Assembly: GCF_900112185.1 (NCBI RefSeq)
Contig: NZ_FOKP01000007.1
Location: forward strand, 163,752-227,751
Source: Allobosea sp. CRIB-10
GTDB lineage: Bacteria; Pseudomonadota; Alphaproteobacteria; Rhizobiales; Beijerinckiaceae
Reading direction: 5' to 3'
DNA length: 64,000 nt
Shown: positions 52,248 through 63,869 of the stretch, piece after piece
How positions within the stretch are numbered: the first letter of the stretch is position 1
Layout of the letters: each line of letters begins with the position of its first letter
Made by a program: the position numbers and the translations under genes
Notes under the pieces: generated by a model
The model's database searches: none
What the model was told of the DNA's origin: nothing
The model's input: the letters and a program-made list of their open reading frames with translations, nothing else

Positions 52248-53402
52248 ATGACCAAGCGCCCGCTGCACCCCCGTTCGCTCGCCGCCCAGGCGATGGGCAA
52301 GATCGACCCGCTGACCAAGGCCGTGGTGCCGCCGATCCACGTCTCCACCACCTATATCCGCGACGAGGACAACGCCTATTCCTCCGGCTTCATCTATGGC
52401 CGGCCGGACAATGAGACGGTGCACGAGGCGCAGGCCGTGCTCGCCATGCTGGAGGAGGCCAAGGCCGGCGCCCTGCTGTTCGGCTCCGGCATGGCCGCGG
52501 CGACCGCCGTGTTCCAGGCGCTCTCGCCGGGCGATCATGTCGTCGCCTCCAAGGTGATGTACTGGGCGCTGCGCGCCTGGCTGCTGACCGAGGCGACGCG
52601 CTGGGGCCTGAAGATCGACTTCGTCGAGACCGACGACCTCGCCAAGCTGAAGGAAGCGGTAAAGCCCGGCGTCACCAAGCTGGTTTGGGCCGAGACGCCG
52701 TCCAACCCGCTCTGGACCATCACCGATATCGCCGCCGCTGCCGAGATCGCTCATGCGGCCGGCGCGAAGCTCGCGGTCGATTCGACCTGCGCCTCGCCGG
52801 TGCACACGCGCCCGCTGACGCTCGGCGCCGACATCGTCATGCATGCCGCGACCAAGGTGCTGAACGGCCATTCCGACGTCGTCGCCGGGGCGCTCTGCGC
52901 CCGTGAGGACGATGAGTTCTGGGCCCGCATCAAGACCGTCCGCAAGGGACAGGGCGGCATTCTCGGCCCGTTCGAAGCCTATCTCCTGATGCGCGGCATG
53001 CGCACGCTCCATCTCCGGCAGGAGCGCCAGTCGGCCTCGGCGATGGCGCTGGCGCAGAAGCTGTCGGCTCACCCGCTGGTCTCGCGCGTGCTTTATCCCG
53101 GCCTGCCGCAGCATCCCGGCCACGATATCGCCGCCCGCCAGATGGAGGGCGGCTTCGGCTTCATGCTCTCGGTCCAGGTCACTGGCGGCGAGGCTGCGGC
53201 GGTCAAATCGGCCGCGCATGTCGAGCTCTACAAGCGCGCCACCTCGCTCGGTGGCGTCGAGAGCCTGATCGAGCATCGTGCCTCGATCGAAGGCGCCGGC
53301 TCGCCTTGCCCGCCCGACCTGCTGCGCCTCTCGACCGGCATTGAAGATGTCGAGGATCTCTTCGCCGATCTCGACCAGGCGCTGAAGGCCGGGCATCGCT
53401 GA
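52248..53402 (+). CDS. Cys/Met metabolism PLP-dependent enzyme (cystathionine gamma-synthase/lyase type)
   Basis: 384 aa, fold-type I PLP enzyme. PLP lysine in HAATKVLNGHSDVVAGAL, tyrosine-bearing loop GFIYGRPDNETVHEAQAV, GALLFGSGMAAATAVF and the C-terminal SLGGVESLIEHRASI. Candidates are cystathionine gamma-synthase, beta-lyase, gamma-lyase or O-acetylhomoserine sulfhydrylase; I cannot choose. Start ATG 52248; a GTG at 52230 is in frame. Confidence 0.85.
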   Translation: MTKRPLHPRSLAAQAMGKIDPLTKAVVPPIHVSTTYIRDEDNAYSSGFIYGRPDNETVHEAQAVLAMLEEAKAGALLFGSGMAAATAVFQALSPGDHVVASKVMYWALRAWLLTEATRWGLKIDFVETDDLAKLKEAVKPGVTKLVWAETPSNPLWTITDIAAAAEIAHAAGAKLAVDSTCASPVHTRPLTLGADIVMHAATKVLNGHSDVVAGALCAREDDEFWARIKTVRKGQGGILGPFEAYLLMRGMRTLHLRQERQSASAMALAQKLSAHPLVSRVLYPGLPQHPGHDIAARQMEGGFGFMLSVQVTGGEAAAVKSAAHVELYKRATSLGGVESLIEHRASIEGAGSPCPPDLLRLSTGIEDVEDLFADLDQALKAGHR

Positions 53403-53534
53403 GACCAAGGCCGAGGCTATCCCATCGCTGCCATTCCGGCCTCCCGTTTCGCCGTGGCGGGGAGGATGGCTGGCCTGTCACGGGCCGCCGCGATCATCGC
53501 CATCCTCGCCAAAAGTCTGTGACACCAAAGTGCG

Positions 53535-53561
53535 AGCCCGCGGCGCTTGTCGGCGCGGGCT
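53535..53561. terminator. Possible hairpin between the PLP enzyme gene and acs
   Basis: AGCCCGCG (53535-53542), 11-nt loop, CGCGGGCT (53554-53561). The stem is perfect. No strong T run follows, so it may be a Rho-type or weak terminator. The rest of the 271-bp gap (53403-53673) shows no gene. Confidence 0.35.
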
Positions 53562-53673
53562 TGCTGCCTATGATGCGACGAACTCGAATAAGGCCGGTCG
53601 GATCGTCGTGGCGCGTTGCCGCGAGCCGATGAACCGGTCCTGACGACGGCCCAAGTCTGGGGAGACGCCTGTT

Positions 53674-55626
<1,953 letters not shown>

Positions 55627-55638
55627 GGCCCGCCGGCT

Positions 55639-57435
55639 TCAGGCGACGCGGACCGGCGCGGTCGCGACAGAACCGGCGAGCATCTGCTCGCCGGCGATGC
55701 TGACCCGGTTCCGGCCTTCGGCCTTGGCCGCGTAGAGGGCCTGATCCGCGGCTTCGATCAGGGCTTCCCAGTCGGCGCCGCCGCGGCGCCCGGTGGCGAC
55801 ACCGAAGCTCGCGGTGACGCGTAAGTCCGTACCGTCGGCGAGCGTGATCGCCTGCTCCGCGATTGCGGCGCGCAGCGTCTCCGCGATCCGCGCGAGCGTT
55901 CGGATGCTGGTGTTCGGCAGGACGATGGCGAACTCTTCGCCGCCATATCGCATGACGAGGTCGTTCTTGCGGACCATCTCCGTCACGAGCGCTGCGACGG
56001 CACGCAGGACGGCATCGCCCGCGACATGCCCATAGGTATCGTTGATCGGCTTGAACCGGTCGATATCCATCAGGATCAGGCCGGTCTCGGCGGGCAGGTA
56101 GTCGAAATCAGGATCGCTCTGGCCGAGGCGGTCGAAGGTGCGGCGGTTCAGCAGGCCCGTCAGCGCGTCGGTTTCGGCCTGCACCTTGAGGCGCTCGGTC
56201 AGGCGCAGGCGCTCGCGCAGCTTGAGGCGCAGGGTTTCGAGCGCGGCGAACAATTCGTGGATCTCGCTGCCGTGCCTGTCGCTCCGCGCCGGGCGATCGA
56301 GGCCGCGTTCCTCGGCGAGCGCGACGATATGGTCGCGCGCCTGCAGCAATGGCCTGAAGATGCGACGGCGCGCCGCCAGAAGCAGGGTCAGGTTGATCAG
56401 CACGATCAGCACGGTGAAGGCGATCACCGCCTGGAGCCACCAGGCGCTGGCTGTCCGGCTCGCCTGCGCGTGCATCAGCATGTCGTCGAGGAAGCTCTCG
56501 CGCAGCCGCTCCAGCGGCGCCATCGACGGCACATATTGCAACGTCATCGCCTCGGTGGTGACCGAGTAGCGGTTCGATCGGCCCTCGGCCGCCAGCCGCG
56601 CGATCAGGCCGAGGCCCTCGCCGAAATAGAGCCTGTTGGCCTCGTGCACGGCGGCGACCAATTCGGGCGCATCGGCGTGCTGAGCGAGCTGGCGCTCCAG
56701 CGATTGCCAGATCTGCAGGAGGCGCCCGCGGGTGAGGGCGAGCTCGTCATGGGCGGCCATGGAGAGCGGCTCATGCGCGGCGATCGAGGGGGCGAGGAAG
56801 GAGCCCATCCGGCCGGCATATTCGCGCAGGTCGCCGAGCATCTGCCCGGCCAAAGCGTGCCCGGCGAGTGTGCTGTCGTGCTCGATCAGCTCGGCCATGG
56901 CTCCGGTCACCACGGGCCGCATCGTCTCGACGACGTCGAACATGCCGGCGATGACGCCCTGGATGTCGGCGCCGCTGCGCTCGGCCAGGGGCAGGACGCT
57001 CAATCGATCGGCCGCGCGGCGCGCTTCGGCGAGACGCAACTGAACGGCTTCCAGCCCCTCGCGCCCGACAAGGTGAGGGGCCCCGCTATCAACATCCGGC
57101 AGGATCTCGGCCAAGGAGCGGTCGCTCAGCGCGCGGAACTCGGCGAGCTTGCGCCGCGCGGCCGTATCGGGCGCGGGCTCTTCGCCGAGCACGCTGTTCA
57201 TCGGACCGCGTTCCGCAGAGAGCCGGTTCGCCGCGGTCAGCACCTTGCGGTAGAGGGTAAGGGCCTCGAAATTGCGGCTGGCGCGGATATAATCGCTGCC
57301 GAGAATGCTGATCAGGCCTATTGCCAGCGCCAGCGACAGCGCAAGCAGGATCATGCAGCCCAGAACGAGTTTTGTATCGAGGCTGGCCCCGCGCCGCAAA
57401 CGAGCAGCAACGGGCTCTGGGAATCGATCGCTCAA
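55639..57435 (-). CDS. Membrane-bound diguanylate cyclase
   Basis: 598 aa. Membrane helix 1 at about 23-47 (LVLGCMILLALSLALAIGLI), a helical periplasmic sensor region to about 345, helix 2 (WWLQAVIAFTVLIVLINLTL), a HAMP-like linker, then a GGDEF domain. The active site is GGEEF in MRYGGEEFAIV, preceded by an inhibitory RxxD site (RKND, five residues upstream), so product inhibition by c-di-GMP is expected. The sensor part is a helical-bundle type without a name I recognise. No EAL domain, so the protein should only make c-di-GMP. Confidence 0.92.
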   Translation of the reverse strand: MSDRFPEPVAARLRRGASLDTKLVLGCMILLALSLALAIGLISILGSDYIRASRNFEALTLYRKVLTAANRLSAERGPMNSVLGEEPAPDTAARRKLAEFRALSDRSLAEILPDVDSGAPHLVGREGLEAVQLRLAEARRAADRLSVLPLAERSGADIQGVIAGMFDVVETMRPVVTGAMAELIEHDSTLAGHALAGQMLGDLREYAGRMGSFLAPSIAAHEPLSMAAHDELALTRGRLLQIWQSLERQLAQHADAPELVAAVHEANRLYFGEGLGLIARLAAEGRSNRYSVTTEAMTLQYVPSMAPLERLRESFLDDMLMHAQASRTASAWWLQAVIAFTVLIVLINLTLLLAARRRIFRPLLQARDHIVALAEERGLDRPARSDRHGSEIHELFAALETLRLKLRERLRLTERLKVQAETDALTGLLNRRTFDRLGQSDPDFDYLPAETGLILMDIDRFKPINDTYGHVAGDAVLRAVAALVTEMVRKNDLVMRYGGEEFAIVLPNTSIRTLARIAETLRAAIAEQAITLADGTDLRVTASFGVATGRRGGADWEALIEAADQALYAAKAEGRNRVSIAGEQMLAGSVATAPVRVA

Positions 57436-57531
57436 AACAAGCTCACGCTGCGACGGGGCAATCTGCCGTTAGGTGAGCTATCGGAGGCGGCGATTGAGAT
57501 TCGGTAAACCGGTCATCGCCAACGTTGCCTT

Positions 57532-57993
57532 TCAGTTGGCCGGGTCTGAGCGTTTGCGCCTGACCTTAGCGTCGAGCTTGCGCCCATAGAGTTCCAGTCT
57601 GTGTCGCACGATCTCGTAACCGAGCTTGGCTGCGATCTTCGCCTGCAGCTCCTCGATCTCGGGCGAAGAAAACTCGATCACCTTGCCGCTCTCGATGTCG
57701 ATCAGATGGTCGTGATGGGCCTGGTCGGCATGCTCGTAGCGCGACACGCCGTCCTCGAAGGCGTGGCGCTCGATCGCGCCTTGCGTCTCCAGCACCTTCA
57801 TCGTCCGGTAGACGGTCGAGAGCGACAGGGTCGGGTCGTGCACGAAGGCGCGGGTGAAGATGCCCTTCGCGTCCGGATGGTCGTCGGCCTCCGCCAGGAC
57901 GCGCAGGATCAGCCGGCGCTGCTGGGTCATGCGCAAACCCGCCTTGCGGAGCTGGAGCTCGAACGCCTCCACGCGCTGGTCGATTCCCTTCAT
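57532..57993 (-). CDS. mur: Fur-family manganese regulator (Mur-like)
   Basis: 153 aa. N-terminal winged helix ([19 protein letters not shown], then [20 protein letters not shown]), followed by the metal-sensing region with [16 protein letters not shown]. There is no cysteine in the whole protein, so the structural CxxC zinc site of other Fur proteins is absent, as in rhizobial Fur/Mur. Placed back to back with sitABCD, which rhizobial Mur represses with Mn. Alternative names are Fur or Zur; the neighbouring Mn/Fe transporter favours Mur. Confidence 0.85.
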   Translation of the reverse strand: MKGIDQRVEAFELQLRKAGLRMTQQRRLILRVLAEADDHPDAKGIFTRAFVHDPTLSLSTVYRTMKVLETQGAIERHAFEDGVSRYEHADQAHHDHLIDIESGKVIEFSSPEIEELQAKIAAKLGYEIVRHRLELYGRKLDAKVRRKRSDPAN

Positions 57994-58020
57994 GCCAGAG
58001 AGGTAGCAACGCTGAGAGGC

Positions 58021-58088
58021 ATTTGCAAAAATGAGTTATCGCAATTCATTTGCAATTGCGTTGACAAATGCAAGTGGGTTGCAATAGC
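58021..58088. promoter_or_regulatory. Divergent mur/sitA promoter with candidate Mur boxes
   Basis: AT-rich stretch in GC-rich surroundings. Plus strand: -35 TTGACA at 58061-58066, spacer 16, -10 AATAGC at 58083-58088. Inverted repeat CATTTG (58047-58052) and CAAATG (58065-58070), and repeated TTTGCAA and ATTGCG words (58022, 58049, 58055) cover it, of the kind bound by Mur (MRS). It is the likely Mn-dependent operator of sitABCD. Confidence 0.6.
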
Positions 58089-58123
58089 GTTCCATTGTTC
58101 ACAGTCCTGCTATCGGAGACACC

Positions 58124-59044
58124 ATGTTCACGCGCCGCTGTTTCCTTGGCTTTGCCGCCGCCACGACGCTCGCGTTCGGCCTCGCCACGTCCGCTGCGGG
58201 GGCTCTGGCGCAGGCTGCGCCGGGCAAGCCGCTGCGTGTCGTCACCACCTTCACGGTGATCCAGGACATCGCCCAGAACGTCGCCGGCACAGCCGCGATC
58301 GTCGAGTCGATCACCAAGCCGGGCGCTGAGATCCACGATTACCAGCCGACGCCGCTCGACGTAGTGAAGGCGCAATCGGCCGATCTCGTGCTCTGGAACG
58401 GCATGAACCTCGAGCGCTGGTTCGAGAAGTTCTTCGACAATGTGAAGAACGTCCGAAGCGCGGTGGTGACCGAGGGCATCGAGCCGATGGGCATCAAGGA
58501 AGGGCCCTATGAGGGCAAGCCCAACCCGCATGCCTGGATGTCGACGGCGAGCGCGCTGATCTATGTCGAGAACATCCGCAAGGCGCTGGCCGAGGCCGAT
58601 CCGGCCAATGCCGCGACCTATGCCAAGAACGCCGCCGACTACGCCGCGCAGATCAAGGCGATGGACGCGCCGCTGCGCGCCCGGCTCGACAAGGTGCCGG
58701 CCGAGAAGCGCTGGCTCGTTTCCAGCGAGGGCGCCTTCAGTTATCTGACCCGCGACTATGGCTGGCGCGAAGCCTATCTCTGGCCGATCAATGCCGACGA
58801 GCAGGGCACGCCGCAGCAGGTGCGCCGCCTGATCGACCTCGTCCGCAAGAACAAGATCCCGGCGGTGTTCAGCGAGAGCACGATCTCGGACAAGGCCGCC
58901 AAGCAGGTCGCGCGCGAGACCGGCGCCAAGTACGGCGGTGTGCTCTATGTCGACTCGCTCTCCGATGCGCGCGGCGCGGTGCCGACCTATCTCAAGCTGC
59001 TCGAGGTCACCGTCGACACGATCGCGAAGGGGTTCGGCCAGTGA
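58124..59044 (+). CDS. sitA: Mn/Fe ABC transporter, periplasmic binding protein
   Basis: 306 aa. Signal peptide to about residue 31 ([20 protein letters not shown]). The four metal ligands of the PsaA/SitA family are recognised: His in [10 protein letters not shown], His in KPNPHAWMS, Glu in [10 protein letters not shown] and Asp in [11 protein letters not shown] histidine-rich loop, typical of ZnuA, is absent, which fits Mn rather than Zn. The gene overlaps sitB by 4 nt (ATGA-type). Confidence 0.92.
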   Translation: MFTRRCFLGFAAATTLAFGLATSAAGALAQAAPGKPLRVVTTFTVIQDIAQNVAGTAAIVESITKPGAEIHDYQPTPLDVVKAQSADLVLWNGMNLERWFEKFFDNVKNVRSAVVTEGIEPMGIKEGPYEGKPNPHAWMSTASALIYVENIRKALAEADPANAATYAKNAADYAAQIKAMDAPLRARLDKVPAEKRWLVSSEGAFSYLTRDYGWREAYLWPINADEQGTPQQVRRLIDLVRKNKIPAVFSESTISDKAAKQVARETGAKYGGVLYVDSLSDARGAVPTYLKLLEVTVDTIAKGFGQ

Positions 59045-59949
59045 ACCGTGAGGCCGCCGAGATCCGCCCGGGGCAGGGGCCGACGCCGTCGCTCGTGGTC
59101 AGCGGCGTCACCGTCCGCTACGCCAATGGCGTGACCGCGGTCAACGACGCCTCTTTCGCGCTCGGCCCGGGCACGATCTGCGCGCTGGTCGGCGTCAACG
59201 GCTCCGGCAAGTCGACGATCTTCAAGACGCTGATGGGCTTCCTGAAACCGGCGCAGGGGCTGGTCAGCATCGCCGGCCTGGAGGTGCGCCAGGCGCTGAA
59301 GCGCGGCCTCGTCGCCTATGTGCCGCAGGCCGAGGAGGTCGACTGGACCTTCCCGGTGCTGGTCGACGATGTCGTGATGATGGGGCGCTACGGCCATATG
59401 GGCTTCATGCGCCTGCCGCGAAAAGCCGATCGCGAGGCGGCCGAGCAGGCGCTCGATCGCGTCAACATGCTGGAGTTCCGCCGCCGCCAGATCGGCGAGC
59501 TCTCCGGCGGCCAGCGCAAGCGCGTCTTCCTGGCGCGTGCGCTGGCGCAGGGCGGCCAGGTGATCCTGCTCGACGAGCCTTTCACCGGCGTCGACGTCAA
59601 GACCGAGGACCAGATCGTCGGGCTGATGCGCGAACTCAGGGCGGAAGGCCGGCTGATGCTGGTCTCGACCCATAATCTCGGCTCGATCCCGGATTTCTGC
59701 GACCAGGTCGTCATCGTCAACAAGACCGTGCTCGCCGCCGGGCCGACCGAGACCACCTTCACCCAGGACAATCTGCAGCGGGCCTTCGGCGGCGCGCTCC
59801 GGCATTTCCGCCTGGAAGGCGCGAGCCTGCATGCCGATGCCGACGAGCGCCGCGTCACCGTGATCACCGACGACGAGCGCCCGCTCGTGTTCTATGGCGA
59901 CCGCGACCAGGAGAAGCCCGCCGCCGGCAGGAAGGACGGGCAGCCGTGA
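59041..59949 (+). CDS. sitB: Mn/Fe ABC transporter, ATP-binding protein
   Basis: 302 aa. Walker [17 protein letters not shown]-loop [10 protein letters not shown], signature [17 protein letters not shown], Walker [14 protein letters not shown]-loop STHN. Start GTG at 59041 overlaps sitA; its stop overlaps the GTG of sitC at 59946. Confidence 0.93.
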   Translation: MNREAAEIRPGQGPTPSLVVSGVTVRYANGVTAVNDASFALGPGTICALVGVNGSGKSTIFKTLMGFLKPAQGLVSIAGLEVRQALKRGLVAYVPQAEEVDWTFPVLVDDVVMMGRYGHMGFMRLPRKADREAAEQALDRVNMLEFRRRQIGELSGGQRKRVFLARALAQGGQVILLDEPFTGVDVKTEDQIVGLMRELRAEGRLMLVSTHNLGSIPDFCDQVVIVNKTVLAAGPTETTFTQDNLQRAFGGALRHFRLEGASLHADADERRVTVITDDERPLVFYGDRDQEKPAAGRKDGQP

Positions 59950-60800
59950 TCGAACTTCTGCTCGAGCCCTTCGGCTATCAATACATGGTCAAGGCGATCT
60001 GGGTCTCGGCCCTGGTCGGCGGCGTCTGCGCCTTCCTGTCCTGCTATCTGATGCTGAAGGGCTGGTCGCTGATGGGCGATGCGCTGGCGCATGCGATCGT
60101 GCCCGGTGTCGCGCTCGCCTATCTCCTCAAGGTTCCCTATGCCGCCGGCGCCTTCTTCTCCGGCCTGCTGGCGGCCCTCGCTATGGCGCTGGTCAGGGTG
60201 CGCACGCAACTGCGCGAGGATGCCGTGATCGGCATGGTCTTCACGACGTTCTTCGCCGTCGGCCTGATGATCGTCTCGATCAACCCGACCTCGGTCAACG
60301 TCCAGTCGATCGTGCTCGGCAACATCCTCGGCATCTCCGACGAGGATGTGATCCAGGTCGCGATCATCGCCTTCGTCTCGCTCGCCATCCTGCTGCTGCG
60401 CTGGAAGGATCTGATGCTGGTCTTCTTCGACGAGAACCAGGCCCGCGCCGTCGGCCTGTCGCCGACGCGGCTGAAGATCCTGTTCTTCGTGCTGCTCTCG
60501 GCCTGCACGGTCGCGGCGCTGCAGACGGTCGGCGCCTGCCTCGTCATCGCCATGGTGGTGACGCCCGGCGCGACCGCCTATCTCCTAACCGACCGTTTCG
60601 GCCGGCTGATCGCGATCGCGGTGACGATGGGCGTCGTGACCTCGGCGGTTGGCGCCTATGCCAGCTACTTCCTCGACGGCTCGACCGGCGGCCTCATCGT
60701 CGTGTTCCAGACGCTGCTCTTCCTCGCCGCCTTCCTGTTCGCGCCCAAGCATGGCCGCCTCGGGGCGCGCCGCGCCGCCAGCGTCGGAGGTCCGGCATGA
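59946..60800 (+). CDS. sitC: Mn/Fe ABC transporter, permease 1
   Basis: 284 aa, eight or nine membrane helices ([20 protein letters not shown] at helix 2, later [19 protein letters not shown]). GTG start overlapping sitB by 4 nt; its own stop overlaps the sitD ATG by 4 nt. SitC and SitD are homologous permeases that form the heterodimeric channel. Confidence 0.9.
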   Translation: MIELLLEPFGYQYMVKAIWVSALVGGVCAFLSCYLMLKGWSLMGDALAHAIVPGVALAYLLKVPYAAGAFFSGLLAALAMALVRVRTQLREDAVIGMVFTTFFAVGLMIVSINPTSVNVQSIVLGNILGISDEDVIQVAIIAFVSLAILLLRWKDLMLVFFDENQARAVGLSPTRLKILFFVLLSACTVAALQTVGACLVIAMVVTPGATAYLLTDRFGRLIAIAVTMGVVTSAVGAYASYFLDGSTGGLIVVFQTLLFLAAFLFAPKHGRLGARRAASVGGPA

Positions 60801-61645
60801 GCCTCATCCAAACCTGGCTGCTCGCGCCCTTCGCGCATGAGTTCATGATGCGCGGCCTTGCCGTCGCGGTGATGGTCGGGCTCGTCTGCGCCGTGCTGTC
60901 CTGCTTCCTCGTGCTCAAGGGCTGGTCGCTGATGGGCGATGCGGTCTCGCATGCCGTGCTGCCCGGGATCGTGCTCGCCCATATCGCCAGCCTGCCGCTC
61001 GCCATCGGTGCCTTCGCGGCGGGCCTGACCTGCGCCTTCGGCATCGGCTATCTCAAGGAGAACAGCCGGGTGAAGGAGGACACGGTGATGGGCATCGTCT
61101 TCTCCGGCATGTTCGCGCTCGGCCTCGTGCTGTTCGTCAAGGTCGACAGCGACCAGCACCTCATGCACATCCTGTTCGGCAACATGCTCGGCGTGACCTG
61201 GGGCGACATCGCCGAGACGGCGCTGATCGCTTTGCCGGTCGCCGGCTTCATGCTCGTCAAACGACGCGACTTCCTGCTGCACGCCTTCGATCCGGCGCAT
61301 GCGCGGGCGATCGGCCTGCCGGTCAGGGCGCTGCATTTCGGCCTGCTCGCCATGCTGGCGCTGACCATCGTCGCCGCGCTCAAGGCGGTCGGCATCATCC
61401 TCGTCGTGGCGATGCTGATAGCGCCCGGTGCGATCGGCTACCTGACCACGCGCCGCTTCGACCTGATGCTGCTGGTTGCGGTCGCGGCGGCGGTGACGTC
61501 GAGCGTTCTCGGCACGATCCTGAGCTTCCATCTCGACGTCGCGACCGGGCCCTGCATCGTCGTGGTGCAGGCGATGCTGTTCCTGGCCGCGCTGACGCGC
61601 AGCCTCCTTAGGACGCGGAGGCTGGCCGCGGTGCGGCCAGCCTGA
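60797..61645 (+). CDS. sitD: Mn/Fe ABC transporter, permease 2
   Basis: 282 aa, paralogue of SitC ([20 protein letters not shown] here against [20 protein letters not shown] there). Multiple helices; KAVGIILVVAMLIAPGAIGY is the late conserved segment. Start ATG at 60797 overlaps sitC. A perfect 11-bp hairpin ends the gene. Confidence 0.9.
   Translation: MSLIQTWLLAPFAHEFMMRGLAVAVMVGLVCAVLSCFLVLKGWSLMGDAVSHAVLPGIVLAHIASLPLAIGAFAAGLTCAFGIGYLKENSRVKEDTVMGIVFSGMFALGLVLFVKVDSDQHLMHILFGNMLGVTWGDIAETALIALPVAGFMLVKRRDFLLHAFDPAHARAIGLPVRALHFGLLAMLALTIVAALKAVGIILVVAMLIAPGAIGYLTTRRFDLMLLVAVAAAVTSSVLGTILSFHLDVATGPCIVVVQAMLFLAALTRSLLRTRRLAAVRPA
61619..61643. terminator. Hairpin over the sitD stop codon
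   Basis: AGGCTGGCCGC (61619-61629), loop GGT, GCGGCCAGCCT (61633-61643): perfect 11-bp stem. The sitD stop TGA (61643-61645) shares its last base pair. No T tract follows, so termination is uncertain, but it may stabilise the sit mRNA end. Confidence 0.45.
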
Positions 61646-61760
61646 GCCCTACCGCGAAAAATGGGACCTCTTGGGAATAAGGCCCCTCGCCACGCGTTCT
61701 TCCCAAATCCGCCAAGGTGTCCCGCTGCGATGGGACATGGCCGATATGGAGGAGACGATG

Positions 61761-62015
61761 ATGAGCGAGACCGACCAGAAGCGACGAACGCTGCTGCGGC
61801 TGGCGCTGTTCGCCTTGCCGATGGCGATCGCCGGCTCGGCACTGACCGCGACCGCGGCGCGGGCCGACGACGATGACGACGACGATGATCGCCGGCGCCG
61901 TCGCTGGTATCGCCGCCGCTATTACGATGATGGCTATCGGCGGCGCAGGCGCGATGACGACGACTACCACTCCCGGCGGCGCAGGCGCCGGCGCGACGAC
62001 GATGACGATGATTGA
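61761..62015 (+). CDS. Exported Asp/Arg block polyampholyte peptide
   Basis: 84 aa, start ATG 61761 with GGAGGAG 6 nt upstream. Residues 1-35 are a signal peptide (a hydrophobic core LLRLALFALPMAIAGSAL, cleavage likely after ARA). The mature 49 residues contain 20 Asp and 20 Arg, in runs D8-R5, R3, D2, R5-D4 and R7-D6, plus W, five Y, H, S and G. Net charge is about zero. A 15-nt DNA word (CGGCGGCGCAGGCGC) occurs twice inside, suggesting repeat expansion. No family recognised. It lies 115 nt after sitD; a metal-binding or wall role is guesswork. Confidence 0.7.
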   Translation: MSETDQKRRTLLRLALFALPMAIAGSALTATAARADDDDDDDDRRRRRWYRRRYYDDGYRRRRRDDDDYHSRRRRRRRDDDDDD

Positions 62016-62037
62016 TCGTCGCGGCTGAGCCGTCGGC

Positions 62038-62844
62038 TCAAGCCGCTTGAACCGGCTCGCTGTCCTCGATGCGGCTGACCTCGACCCATTGGTTCAGGCA
62101 TTGGCACAGGCTGCCGCTGGTCAGGAAGGCGATGTCGGCGGCGTCGCGGCCGGCGGCGATGCGGACCATGCCCTCGATCGGCGCCAGCCGGGTCGGATCG
62201 ACCAGCCACCAGCGCCCGTCGAGGAAGACCTCGAACACGGCATGGAAATCCGGCGGGTCGAGATCGGCGGCATAGACGCTGACGGCACGCGCCGGCAGGT
62301 TCAGCGCCCGGCAGAGCGCGATGGCGAGATGGCTGAAGTCGCGGCAGACGCCGGCGCGGTCGATGAAGGTCTGCTCGGCCGTGGTCTGCGCGTTGCTGAC
62401 GCCATGGATGTAATCGACATGCTCCTGCAGCCAATCGACCACGGCGAGCACCTTGGCGCCGCCCGCCTCGATGTCGCTGAACTCGCGCTGGGCGAAGCGC
62501 ATCAGATTGTCGGAAGGGCAGAAGCGGCTGGGCAGCAGATAGGGCAGCACCTCGGCGGGCAATTCGGCCCAGGCATGCTGGCGCGCCTGCGCATGCAGTT
62601 GGCGGCGCATGCCGTTGTCGATTGTGCCCTGATACTGGATCGAGACCTGGCCCGACAGCACGGCGCGGAAGCGGCGCATGCCGGTGTCCGCATCCAGATC
62701 GCGGATCAACTCGGCTGGCTGGTCGATCAGCAATTGTTCCGAGAGGGTGGTCTGGTCGGACGAAAGCGCCGGCTCGATCGCGACGATCACCGGCGTTTCA
62801 TGGTCGAAGCGATAGACTAGGGTGGCGACGACCTTCAGCTTCAC
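62038..62844 (-). CDS. Transglutaminase-like cysteine protease family protein
   Basis: 268 aa. N-terminal beta domain (MKLKVVATLVYRFDHETPVIV), then a transglutaminase core with the triad Cys in GVCRDFSHLAIALCRALN, His in PDFHAVFEVFL and Asp in WWLVDPTRLAPI. GTG start at 62842-62844 with GGGAG 6 nt upstream. No signal peptide, so probably cytoplasmic. Related proteins are predicted amidases or peptidases; the substrate is unknown. Confidence 0.85.
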   Translation of the reverse strand: MKLKVVATLVYRFDHETPVIVAIEPALSSDQTTLSEQLLIDQPAELIRDLDADTGMRRFRAVLSGQVSIQYQGTIDNGMRRQLHAQARQHAWAELPAEVLPYLLPSRFCPSDNLMRFAQREFSDIEAGGAKVLAVVDWLQEHVDYIHGVSNAQTTAEQTFIDRAGVCRDFSHLAIALCRALNLPARAVSVYAADLDPPDFHAVFEVFLDGRWWLVDPTRLAPIEGMVRIAAGRDAADIAFLTSGSLCQCLNQWVEVSRIEDSEPVQAA

Positions 62845-62942
62845 ATCCTGCTCCCTTTGATCGCTGACGCGCGTCAACGTTGTGAGGAGCAGGATGTTCC
62901 GCGATTCCCGCGACAGCCGTACGAAGGCCGATGTGTCCGCCG

Positions 62943-63695
62943 TCAGCGCTTGGTCAGGAACGCCATGAAGGCGGCCTGCGCCTCCGCGGATTTCAATCGC
63001 TCGCCGAAATGGCGTGCCTCGGTCCCGATCGTCTCGGCCACGGCGGCAGCGCTGCCGCGCTTGAGCAGCGACTTCGTCAGCGCGACCGATTGCGGCGGCA
63101 GCGCCGCCAGCGCCCTGGCCTTGTCGAGCGCCGCCGCGAGCGCACCGCCATCCTCGGTGACGGCGTTGATCAGGCCGGCGTCCTGCGCGGCCTCGGGGCC
63201 GAAGGCTTCGCCCAGCATCAGCAATTCGGCGGCGCGCTTGCTGCCGGCGATCAGCGGCAGGAGATAGCTCGAACCGCCTTCCGGGCAGAGGCCGAGGCTG
63301 ACGAAGGGCATGCGGAAGCTGGCGCCGCGACAGGCAAAAGCGAGGTCGCAATGCAGCAGCATGGTGGTGCCGATGCCGACGGCAAAACCTTCCGCCGCCG
63401 CGACGATCGGCTTCTTCGCCGTCGAGATCGCGGTCAGGAAGTCGATGGCGATCTCGGCGCCGACGCCGGTCGCAGCCGCAGCGGCGAAATCCTTGATGTC
63501 GTTGCCGCTGGTGAAGCAGCCGCCGGCGCCGGTGAGCACGACGGCGCGCACCGAGGCGTCGGCATCCGCGGCGGCGAGCGCGTCGATCAGCCCCTGATAG
63601 GTGGCGCGGTCGAGCGCATTGCGCCGGTCGGGCCGGTTCATGGTGATCTGCCTGACGCCCTCGGCCGGGGTCTCGCTCAGAACGGTCTCGCTCAT
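62943..63695 (-). CDS. Enoyl-CoA hydratase/isomerase (crotonase family)
   Basis: 250 aa. Oxyanion-hole motifs [12 protein letters not shown] and GSYLLPL-type loop; [16 protein letters not shown] and [15 protein letters not shown] fit, the latter with one catalytic glutamate (CPEGGSS). Hydrates a trans-2-enoyl-CoA or isomerises it in fatty-acid beta-oxidation. Divergent from a second crotonase-type gene at 63870, across 174 bp with two palindromes. Confidence 0.88.
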   Translation of the reverse strand: MSETVLSETPAEGVRQITMNRPDRRNALDRATYQGLIDALAAADADASVRAVVLTGAGGCFTSGNDIKDFAAAAATGVGAEIAIDFLTAISTAKKPIVAAAEGFAVGIGTTMLLHCDLAFACRGASFRMPFVSLGLCPEGGSSYLLPLIAGSKRAAELLMLGEAFGPEAAQDAGLINAVTEDGGALAAALDKARALAALPPQSVALTKSLLKRGSAAAVAETIGTEARHFGERLKSAEAQAAFMAFLTKR

Positions 63696-63788
63696 GCAAA
63701 CCTTCTCATCGTCTCTCCCGCCCGAGGCGGCGGCAGACGATGGGGGAGGGGATTGCGCCGGTCAAGGAAGCCCGGCAGGTTCTGCGTC

Positions 63789-63827
63789 GTTGCAGTGCAA
63801 CCAGCATTATTTTAAGTTTCAAATAAT
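63789..63827. promoter_or_regulatory. Two palindromes in the divergent crotonase-gene promoter
   Basis: GTTGCAGTGCAAC (63789-63801) is a perfect palindrome with one central base. ATTATTT (63806-63812) and AAATAAT (63821-63827) form a second with an 8-nt loop. A possible plus-strand promoter is TTGCAG (63790-63795), 17-nt spacer, TAAGTT (63813-63818). The pair resembles operators of fatty-acid regulators (FadR, PsrA or TetR type), but no regulator is encoded here. Confidence 0.5.
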
Positions 63828-63869
63828 CAGGGCGTGACGGCCACGCCGAGAAGACAGGGTGGAGACCGC

